Assembly (NCBI GenBank): GCA_025353235.1
Contig: JANXQZ010000339.1
Coordinates: 1 to 5,301 of the forward strand
Source of the DNA: Bryobacterales bacterium
GTDB taxonomy: Bacteria; Acidobacteriota; Terriglobia; Bryobacterales; Bryobacteraceae
Reading direction: 5' to 3'
DNA length: 5,301 nucleotides
Within the stretch, counting starts at the first letter, position 1. Each line of letters starts with the position of its first letter. Positions 1-4,958 of this stretch are shown one piece after another. The notes beneath the pieces were generated by a model. The model did not search any database. It was not told where the DNA came from and saw only the letters and a list, made by a program, of their open reading frames with translations. The position numbers and the translations under genes are program-made.

Positions 1-1089
1 TGTGAGCAACAAACCGGGCCGGGCCGCATGCACCCAGGAAAGGTTGACCAGTGCATCTCGTTCCTGATCGAGATCGCGGACTCCTTTAGCTTGATCGTCT
101 GCGCTGTTCGGAATCTGATAGTCATCTCTGCGAAGGGCGGCAACGAGACGAAACTGATCCTTCGTGGATCGGTTGTAGATCAGGGAACCGAAGCCCCCCA
201 AGCCGTCGTCACGGTCGTGAATGACGGCTGAGTTCGGAGTCGCTAGACCGAAATCGCTGCGATTTCCGTTCAGGCCAACATAATACGCAAAACGTTCCGT
301 GTGGCTCCCCAGTGTGAAATGGTCGTTCGTCTGCTTAAAACTTCCGAACGTAGCGGCGAGCTCCCCCTCGTTGTTCCGCTCAAATCCGCTGCGAGGTACG
401 ATGTTAAACACTCCGTAAGTGCGATCGCCATATTCCGCCGAGTAGCTCCCGCGCTGGACTTCAAGATAGTCGATGTCCTTTGGATTGAACTGGACGCCAA
501 CGTTGCTCGCAATGCTCGTGTTCGGTACCGGGACGCCATCGATCAGCCACGAAACTTGGTGACCGCCCCGGATGTGCAATAGGTCATGCGTGAGATAAGC
601 CCCTGGCACGAAGCTGGTGATCATCCGCAAGCTATTCGTTTGGTCTGCGCCGGGCGTTCTATCCACGTCAGTGCGGGAGATAACCGTGGTTGGCGTGGAG
701 GATTCTGTGTTAACCGATAGCGGTTGCTCATTTACCTGCACTGATTCGGTAGCCGTGGAAAGGCGGAACTGAAAGTGAAGAACGGGTGCACTCCCGGAGG
801 TGACCAGCACCGATTGCTCCACCGCTTCAAATCCCTCGCGCGTTGCAGAAACTCGGTACTCGCCGAGAGGTACTGCGGAGAACTGAAACTCCCCATGGTC
901 GTCGGTCTTGCCGATTTGTTTGTAGTCGGATGACAGGGCCCGCACCGCAACTTGCGCATCGGGAACAGGGCGATGATCCGGGTCATGAACGATCCCGCGA
1001 ACGGTGCCGAAAATCGTTGCGAACGCGGGGGTGACTAGCAGAATCAATGGAATGAAAAGAGCAAATCCCGTGAATTTATACTTCGTCAT
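1..1089 (-). CDS. TonB-dependent receptor, N-terminal part (C-terminal barrel beyond left edge)
   Basis: This is an outer-membrane active-transport receptor that would import its ligand using TonB/ExbBD energy. The frame is open from an ATG at 1089 to the left edge, giving 363 residues with no stop. Residues 1-24 form a signal peptide (MTKYK, a hydrophobic stretch, then PAFA before the likely cleavage site). Residues about 27-110 form a carboxypeptidase-regulatory-like beta-sandwich (GTVRGIVHDPDHRPVPDAQV, then GEYRVSATREGF). Residues about 133-236 are the plug domain, with HIRGGHQVSWLIDGVPVPN and YLEVQRGSYSAEYGDRTYG. The barrel begins after about 240. Complete receptors of this type usually exceed 700 residues, so roughly half or more is missing. 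An AGGAG ribosome-binding site lies 9 bases before the ATG. The gene follows a small Cys/His-rich secreted protein on the same strand. The ligand cannot be read from this portion; a metal is only a guess from the neighbour. Confidence 0.93.
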   Translation of the reverse strand, partial: MTKYKFTGFALFIPLILLVTPAFATIFGTVRGIVHDPDHRPVPDAQVAVRALSSDYKQIGKTDDHGEFQFSAVPLGEYRVSATREGFEAVEQSVLVTSGSAPVLHFQFRLSTATESVQVNEQPLSVNTESSTPTTVISRTDVDRTPGADQTNSLRMITSFVPGAYLTHDLLHIRGGHQVSWLIDGVPVPNTSIASNVGVQFNPKDIDYLEVQRGSYSAEYGDRTYGVFNIVPRSGFERNNEGELAATFGSFKQTNDHFTLGSHTERFAYYVGLNGNRSDFGLATPNSAVIHDRDDGLGGFGSLIYNRSTKDQFRLVAALRRDDYQIPNSADDQAKGVRDLDQERDALVNLSWVHAARPGLLLT

Positions 1090-1098
1090 ACAGTTGGA

Positions 1099-1103
1099 CT
1101 CCT
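1099..1103 (-). promoter_or_regulatory. Ribosome-binding site of the TonB receptor
   Basis: AGGAG on the minus strand, 9 bases upstream of the ATG at 1089. It supports that ATG as the start and matches the signal peptide that begins there. Confidence 0.75.
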
Positions 1104-1185
1104 AGGGAGGAATGGCCAGAGCGCCTGAGTACTCGCCCGGCATTCGGTGACGAGGTGATCGCGACGCCGCGAGGAGGTGTGCGCC

Positions 1186-1584
1186 TTATCCGCGAGAGGT
1201 AAAAGAGGGAGGGCCGCGCTCGGGGTGCGCACGCGCCGAGAGAACGCGATGCTCGAATTCGGCCTGCGCAGGGGCCGTCGGTTGGTTGACGACGCTTGTA
1301 CTGAATGCCCGCGTCGCGAAAAAATAGAGCTGAATCCCGGAGGCCACTGGAGCGGACTTTGGAAACAGCGGGCATTTCGGTGCTGCCGTCGTGAAGCCCG
1401 AGGTTGGCGTGGAAGGCTCGTCCATTTGCATCATGCTGCAGTGATGCTTTCCGTCGCGACGGCAACAAGCTGGAAGACTGGATTGAGGGTCGGACGAGAA
1501 GACGGGAGCGATGGAAAGAGCGCTGAACAGGCCGAGCAGCCCAATTGCAAGGGAGCGTCGCGCGAGATCAAGGCAAGAGGACAA
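1186..1584 (-). CDS. Small secreted Cys/His/Met-rich protein, DUF2946-like, possible metal binder
   Basis: The frame stays open upstream to a TTG at 1659, but I prefer the in-frame TTG at 1584. It gives 132 residues, has AAGGAG 11 bases upstream, and places a signal peptide directly at the N-terminus (residues 1-31, hydrophobic core SLAIGLLGLFSALSIAPVFS). The mature protein has a dense cluster at residues 38-54: CC at 40-41, HHC at 47-49, then Met at 51, 52 and 54. A further Cys is at 71 (KCPLFPK), and the tail contains RGPP. I recall this CCRRDGKHHC plus RGPP pattern from uncharacterised Acidobacteriota proteins, and the layout resembles DUF2946 proteins found near copper receptors. That is recall, not a search. 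It lies 96 bp upstream of the TonB receptor on the same strand, so a shared transcript and a role in metal sensing or delivery are plausible inferences. Both TTG starts are uncertain. Confidence 0.7.
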   Translation of the reverse strand: MSSCLDLARRSLAIGLLGLFSALSIAPVFSSDPQSSLPACCRRDGKHHCSMMQMDEPSTPTSGFTTAAPKCPLFPKSAPVASGIQLYFFATRAFSTSVVNQPTAPAQAEFEHRVLSARAHPERGPPSFTSRG

Positions 1585-1756
1585 TGCCGCTATTTCTCCT
1601 TCGTCAACATAAACACGAATCGCTCCTTCAAAGGTCTCATACCGTCGTGCAAGCCGCAAATCGTTCAGCGGTTGGGGAATGTCTTGCGAAGGGGAGGAAG
1701 TAGAGCAAACACTACCGGAGAAAGCCGAGAACTGCTCCCGAAAACGCAGGCACAGG

Positions 1757-1785
1757 TTGACAACTTACGTGATTTGCATAATTAT
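1757..1785 (+). promoter_or_regulatory. Sigma70-type promoter of the nucleotidyltransferase/HEPN operon
   Basis: A perfect TTGACA lies at 1757-1762. After a 17-base spacer, AATTAT at 1780-1785 matches TATAAT at four of six positions, within a very A/T-rich stretch. Transcription would then start near 1791-1794, zero to four bases before the ATG at 1795, so the transcript would have essentially no leader. CATAAT at 1777-1782 is a better -10 match, but its spacer is only 14 bases. Confidence 0.55.
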
Positions 1786-1804
1786 ATACGCAGGATGCGT
1801 AAGT
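1763..1804. promoter_or_regulatory. Nested dyad over promoter and start codon, candidate autoregulatory operator
   Basis: ACTTACG at 1763-1769 is an exact inverted match to CGTAAGT at 1798-1804. Inside it, an imperfect 18-bp palindrome at 1775-1792 (TGC...GCA outer arms, six of nine pairs matching) has exactly the same centre, 1783.5, on the -10 element. The outer arms flank the spacer and the start codon. A dimeric winged-helix protein bound here would block RNA polymerase, and the downstream gene encodes a winged-helix domain. Its function as an operator is inferred. Confidence 0.4.
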
Positions 1805-2400
1805 CGCCTATTCTGGATGCCCTGTTTCCGGCGGTACGCCAACACATCCTTGCCGCGCTTTTCGTACAGCCGGAACGGTGGTGGTATCTGAGCGAACTTG
1901 CCTCTCATCTGGACACTTCTCCTTCGAGCCTGCAACGTGAACTAGCTTCTCTCACCGAAGGCGGCATTCTGGAACGCAAGCAGGATGGTCGCCGCACCTA
2001 TTTCAAAGCTCAGAGGAGCTCGCCTGTGTTTGCGGAGATCCATCTGCTTTTCATCAAAACAGCTGGGATCGTACCAGCACTGCAAACCGAAATCCGCCGT
2101 TTTCAGAAAGAGGTGACTTGGGCGATGATCTATGGATCGGTCGCCCGTTGTGAAGAACATGGGGAGAGCGATGTCGATCTGATGATTGTTGGGCGAATAG
2201 GGACAGCTGACCTGCTTCCAACTCTCCGCCGCTTGGAGCGGAAGTTCAGCCGCGAGATCAATATCATCCGCTACTCCGATGAAGAATTTAATGAGAAAGC
2301 GCGCCGAAGGGATCACTTCCTGTTGTCTGTTCTCAAAGGTCAATTGATTCTATTGAAGGGTTCCAAGGATGAGTTGGAAAGAGCTACTCGCGCAGCGTAA
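1795..2400 (+). CDS. Winged-HTH/minimal nucleotidyltransferase fusion, MNT-type antitoxin candidate
   Basis: The protein has 201 residues. Residues about 14-72 form an ArsR/MarR-like winged helix-turn-helix: WYLSELASHLDTSPSSLQRE covers the helix-turn-helix, and RKQDGRRTYFKA is the wing. Residues about 108-160 carry a DNA polymerase beta-superfamily nucleotidyltransferase core: YGSVAR at 113-118 is the GS motif, and SDVDL at 125-129 supplies the two metal-binding Asp (126, 128). At the expected third acid strand (REINII, 153-158) there is Asn rather than Asp. In characterised HEPN/MNT modules the MNT protein silences the HEPN toxin by adenylylating a Tyr in its active site. The downstream gene is such a HEPN protein, overlapping by 32 bases. 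The frame extends upstream to 1177, but that part runs antisense through another gene and looks non-coding; the ATG at 1795 starts immediately before the domain and just after a promoter. The N-terminal HTH suggests autoregulation. Confidence 0.87.
   Translation: MRKSPILDALFPAVRQHILAALFVQPERWWYLSELASHLDTSPSSLQRELASLTEGGILERKQDGRRTYFKAQRSSPVFAEIHLLFIKTAGIVPALQTEIRRFQKEVTWAMIYGSVARCEEHGESDVDLMIVGRIGTADLLPTLRRLERKFSREINIIRYSDEEFNEKARRRDHFLLSVLKGQLILLKGSKDELERATRAA
2355..2360 (+). promoter_or_regulatory. Ribosome-binding site of the HEPN gene inside the upstream gene
   Basis: GAAGGG lies 8 bases before the ATG at 2369, within the last codons of the nucleotidyltransferase gene. It supports the 32-base overlap and tight co-translation of the pair. 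Confidence 0.55.
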
Positions 2401-2899
2401 GGTGCAGCGGCACCAGACCAGCAAACAGGAGTTGCTGGCGTTGCGTTCGCTGATCGCGCGAGACCTCGCTGACGCGGCTATTGAGGTTTTGTCCACAGAC
2501 CGGCGATTCGCCACCGCCTACAATGCGGCTCTCCAGACCTCAAAAATGGCGATCGCCTGTTCAGGGTATCGAGTGGCAAGTGGGCCAGGGCACCATCGTT
2601 TGACTTTCGAGATCGCTCGTGACACTCTTGGGGCTAGTGCAAGCAGATCGCTTGACTATTTCGAGACTTGCCGCCGCAAGCGAAACATTATTGATTACGC
2701 CTTCGCGGCTACCGATACTGAGGCCAAAGAGATACTTGCCGAAGCCCGTAAGTTTTACGAAGCTGTCGAACGCTGGATTGAAAGAACCACGTGGGGTTGG
2801 CTGCAGAGCTCTGAGTCGGCTAGATTCTCAAGAACCACTCAGCGTCGATTTCCACGGCTTCAACCATGCGAGTCGCAACACCTAATTTTAAGCTTTTGA
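2369..2899 (+). CDS. HEPN-domain protein, candidate toxin partner (C-terminus probably frameshifted)
   Basis: As read, the protein is 176 residues. Residues 1-137 match an all-helical HEPN family I recognise by its hallmarks: MSWKELL start, RDLADAAI (31-38), DRRFATAYNAAL (44-55), CSGYRV (64-69), GHH (74-76) and CRRKRNIIDY (101-110). HEPN proteins are typically RNases or RNA-processing toxins; the usual R-x(4-6)-H catalytic motif is represented here by R105-N-I-I-D109-Y110, with no His but with the Tyr kept. The start is supported by GAAGGG 8 bases upstream. The gene overlaps the nucleotidyltransferase gene by 32 bases, as in an antitoxin-toxin operon. After WIE (136-138) the remaining 38 residues do not resemble the family and the frame runs 80 bases into the convergent Mrr gene; see the separate entry at 2781-2814. 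The toxin role is inferred from the operon. Confidence 0.82.
   Translation: MSWKELLAQRKVQRHQTSKQELLALRSLIARDLADAAIEVLSTDRRFATAYNAALQTSKMAIACSGYRVASGPGHHRLTFEIARDTLGASASRSLDYFETCRRKRNIIDYAFAATDTEAKEILAEARKFYEAVERWIERTTWGWLQSSESARFSRTTQRRFPRLQPCESQHLILSF
2781..2814 (+). other. Probable single-base deletion near the HEPN 3' end and the displaced stop codon
   Basis: If one A is added to the A-run at 2781-2783, translation after WIE continues as KNHVGLAAEL and stops at the TGA at 2812-2814. The product would be about 148 residues, close to the length I recall for this family, and the stop would sit 5 bp from the convergent Mrr stop at 2820-2822, so the two genes would no longer overlap. The present frame instead adds a low-complexity tail read through Mrr antisense. 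Sequencing error, real mutation or ribosomal slippage cannot be told apart here. Confidence 0.5.
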
Positions 2900-3569
2900 G
2901 CAAATCACAAAGCTGGTCTCCGTCTACCAAATCTATTGCCGGGGCACCGTCGCGGGTGGCCTCCCTCTTGGCGTCAGCTGTGAAGGTGCCAGTCGTGACA
3001 AATAGACCCTTATCTGTTCGCCCAACCATCGCCCCTCTAAAATCACGGATGGCCCCGGCGGAGACACTTCCTTTGTACTTCTTGCATTGATAATAAACCT
3101 GGAATGAAAGGAGCGACATTCTAAGCACGCCAACGCCATCGATACCGCCATCGCCGCTTCGTCCCGTTACCTCCACCTTGACGAATCCGGACTCGCGAAG
3201 AATACGTTGAGCCAACCGCTCGAAGGCATCCGGTTTGATCGTTGCAATTGCACTGAGGAGGTCGTCCTTCCAGTCTTTCGAATCCGACTCCAAGGGCTGC
3301 TCATCCGTGGCCTTAACTGCTGGTGCCTTATCCAGTCTGTAACGCTTTCGGACCTCTGATGGAATCTGCTTCACGTCCTGCTCGGAAAGAGATCTTCCCT
3401 TTTCCGTGATGGCCCAGACGCCATAAGAAGTGTTCTCCAATGCGCCACCCTTTCCAAGGTAGGTCTTCGCCCATGCAAGGTTGTAACTCAGCTTCGTCTG
3501 GCGCTGAGTGTGCATGACGTTCTGCACCGATTCGGGAATCGCCTGCATTTCTATCAATTTTTCGAGCAA
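2820..3569 (-). CDS. Mrr-family restriction endonuclease, intact reading frame
   Basis: Mrr-type enzymes are type IV restriction nucleases that cut modified foreign DNA. This frame gives 249 residues from a TTG at 3569. Residues about 1-60 are most of an Mrr N-terminal winged-helix domain (LAWAKTYLGKGGALENT, then GVWAITEKG). A linker follows to about 110. Residues about 113-225 are the Mrr catalytic PD-(D/E)XK-like domain: FERLAQRILRESGF (116-129), GRSGDGGIDGVG (136-147) with the catalytic Asp at 144, and the QCK at 161-163 (QxK variant of the ExK signature). The C-terminal EAVEIDAEWF is typical for the family. The TTG is probably not the native start: the same frame runs upstream through ALGGSASHEE, which belongs to the domain, and reaches an ATG only through a one-base shift (see 3570-3627). 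The gene converges on the HEPN gene and stands alone on its strand. Confidence 0.88.
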   Translation of the reverse strand: MLEKLIEMQAIPESVQNVMHTQRQTKLSYNLAWAKTYLGKGGALENTSYGVWAITEKGRSLSEQDVKQIPSEVRKRYRLDKAPAVKATDEQPLESDSKDWKDDLLSAIATIKPDAFERLAQRILRESGFVKVEVTGRSGDGGIDGVGVLRMSLLSFQVYYQCKKYKGSVSAGAIRDFRGAMVGRTDKGLFVTTGTFTADAKREATRDGAPAIDLVDGDQLCDLLKSLKLGVATRMVEAVEIDAEWFLRI

Positions 3570-3627
3570 TTCTTCGTGGCTAGCAGAACCGCCCAGAGCT
3601 TTGGTCGCCAGGAAGTGCAGGCCACAT
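3570..3627 (-). pseudogene. Displaced N-terminal codons of the Mrr gene, separated by a one-base insertion
   Basis: From an ATG at 3627-3625 the minus strand reads MWPAL and then goes out of frame. Dropping one of the two C residues (G at 3611/3612 on the plus strand) gives MWPALLATKALGGSASHEE joined to the 249-residue frame, 268 residues in all. An MWPxL start followed by a KALGGS segment is the N-terminus I recall for this Mrr subgroup. Without the correction the frame holding ALGGS is closed by a TGA at 3629-3627 with no ATG, GTG or TTG before 3569. Translation from the TTG at 3569 would lose 19 residues of the winged helix. Confidence 0.6.
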
Positions 3628-3696
3628 CAAAGCATCGTAAGTCGGTACGCCTTGTTCAGCCTTGTCGCTACTTTCATGGAACTAGCAGTTTATCAC

Positions 3697-3712
3697 GGTG
3701 ACTTAGTTCACC
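3697..3712. repeat. Short inverted repeat between divergent mrr and nucleoside-transporter genes
   Basis: GGTGA at 3697-3701 and TCACC at 3708-3712 form 5-bp arms around a 6-base spacer. The repeat lies in the 131-bp gap between the two divergent starts, where an operator could sit. Short arms like these are common by chance, so no function is claimed. I could not place convincing -35/-10 pairs for either gene in this gap. Confidence 0.25.
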
Positions 3713-3758
3713 TTAGCCGATCCAACCCGCCATCTGCGGTACCCTTTAAGAACCCCAC

Positions 3759-4958
3759 ATGGAGAGATTCACCGGTACACTCGGGCTGGCCGCTATTCTG
3801 ATCGTTTGCTTCCTGCTCTCCACCCACAAGAAATCGATCCGCCCGCGCGTTGTGTTCTGGGGTCTTGGCCTCCAATTTCTCTTCGCCTTCCTCGTCCTCA
3901 AGACCAGCTTCGGCAAAATCTTCGACAAGGCTAGCCAAGGCGTCACCGCCATGCTGCACTTCTCCGAAGCCGGCAGCCGTTTCGTCTTTGGAGACGCGCT
4001 TGGATCCAACGCCCAATTCGGCGTAATCTTTGCTTTCCAAGTGCTCCCCATCGTCATCTTTATCGCTAGCTTTTTTTCCATCCTCTACTACCTGGGCGTC
4101 ATGCAGGTGCTCGTTAAAGGCATGGCTGTTGTGATGCAGCGCGTCATGGGCGCGAGCGGGGCCGAGTCCACCAGCGTGGCCGCCAGCATCTTCATGGGCC
4201 AGACCGAAGCCCCGCTCACCATCAAGCCTTTCCTCGCCGGCCTGACCGAGTCCGAGCTGTTCACCATCATGGTCAGCGGCATGGCGCATGTGTCCGGAGC
4301 CGTGATGGGCGCTTACGTTCTGATGGCGCATGTGGATGCCAAGCACCTGCTCACCGCCGTGATCATGACCGCTCCAGCCACCATCATGCTTGCTAAGATT
4401 CTCAAGCCGGAAGTGGATGTGCCCGCAACATCGGGAGACGTGAAAATCGTCGTCGAGAAACCCGGCGTCAACATCATCGACGCTGCCGCGCGCGGGGCGG
4501 GCGATGGACTCCACCTAGCGCTCAACATCGGAGCCATGCTCATAGCATTCCTGGCCCTCATCGCAATGGCAAACGGAATACTCGGTTCCATCTTCCACAT
4601 CTCCCTGCAAGAGATTTTCGGAAAGCTCTTCGCCCCTGTCGCGTGGCTGCTGGGAGTTCGCTACAACGATTGCGCCACCATCGGAAGCCTGCTCGGCACG
4701 CGACTGGTGCTCAATGAGTTCATCGCGTTTCAATCGCTTGGACCTCTCCAGCCGCAGCTCGATCCGCGCTCGTTCGTGATCGCTACTTATGCACTCTGCG
4801 GCTTTGCCAACCTCAGCTCCATCGCCATTCAGATCGGCGGCATCGGAGCCCTCGCACCCACCCGCAAGTCCGACGTCGCCAGGCTCGGGATCAAAGCCGT
4901 GCTCGCGGGCACGCTAGCCAATTTCATGACCGCATGCATCGCGGGGATGCTCCTCTAA
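3759..4958 (+). CDS. Concentrative nucleoside transporter (CNT/NupC family)
   Basis: This is an inner-membrane symporter that brings nucleosides into the cell with Na+ or H+; the coupling ion is not decidable here. The 399 residues are the usual length of bacterial CNT proteins. The N-terminal hydrophobic segment is at about 7-21, with the CNT N-terminal region to about 110, a gate-like region in the middle and a C-terminal nucleoside-binding core. Substrate-site signatures are all present: GQTEAPL at 147-153 (Gln148, Glu150), LNEFIAF at 318-324 (Glu320) and CGFANLSSIAIQIGG at 347-361 (Asn351, Ser354), equivalent to binding residues in the Vibrio cholerae CNT structure. An in-frame TAA at 3747 limits the start to the ATG at 3759. 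The ribosome-binding site is poor (AAG only). The next gene starts one base after this stop and encodes purine nucleoside phosphorylase, so imported purine nucleosides are the likely substrates. Confidence 0.95.
   Translation: MERFTGTLGLAAILIVCFLLSTHKKSIRPRVVFWGLGLQFLFAFLVLKTSFGKIFDKASQGVTAMLHFSEAGSRFVFGDALGSNAQFGVIFAFQVLPIVIFIASFFSILYYLGVMQVLVKGMAVVMQRVMGASGAESTSVAASIFMGQTEAPLTIKPFLAGLTESELFTIMVSGMAHVSGAVMGAYVLMAHVDAKHLLTAVIMTAPATIMLAKILKPEVDVPATSGDVKIVVEKPGVNIIDAAARGAGDGLHLALNIGAMLIAFLALIAMANGILGSIFHISLQEIFGKLFAPVAWLLGVRYNDCATIGSLLGTRLVLNEFIAFQSLGPLQPQLDPRSFVIATYALCGFANLSSIAIQIGGIGALAPTRKSDVARLGIKAVLAGTLANFMTACIAGMLL

Noticed and set aside
270..582. Overlapping open frames of 89 and 93 codons on both strands
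   Set aside because: Both are shadows within the plug and early barrel coding region of the TonB receptor.
1177..1794. Long open N-terminal extension of the nucleotidyltransferase frame, which would give a 407-residue protein
   Set aside because: It runs antisense through the Cys/His-rich gene, has no recognisable domain, and lies upstream of a good promoter. The conserved protein begins at 1795.
2548..2557. GGCGATCGCC, resembling the cyanobacterial HIP1 palindrome, with another GCGATCGC at 421-428
   Set aside because: Only two copies, both inside coding sequence; not enough for a HIP1-type repeat or a cyanobacterial origin.
2619..2885. 88-codon plus-strand open frame overlapping the HEPN gene and the end of mrr
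   Set aside because: It is out of frame with the HEPN gene, has no recognisable domain and no ribosome-binding site, and covers two supported genes.
3636..3644. CGTAAGTCG upstream of mrr repeats the 9-mer at 1798-1806, hinting at co-regulation by the HTH protein
   Set aside because: The 7-mer core CGTAAGT also occurs at 414-420 and 2747-2753 inside genes, and there is no partner arm near mrr, so a shared operator is not supported.
3708..4514. 268-codon open frame on the minus strand opposite the nucleoside transporter
   Set aside because: Its skewed Asp/Glu/His/Gly composition is what antisense of a GC-rich membrane-protein gene produces; the plus-strand transporter has full family signatures.
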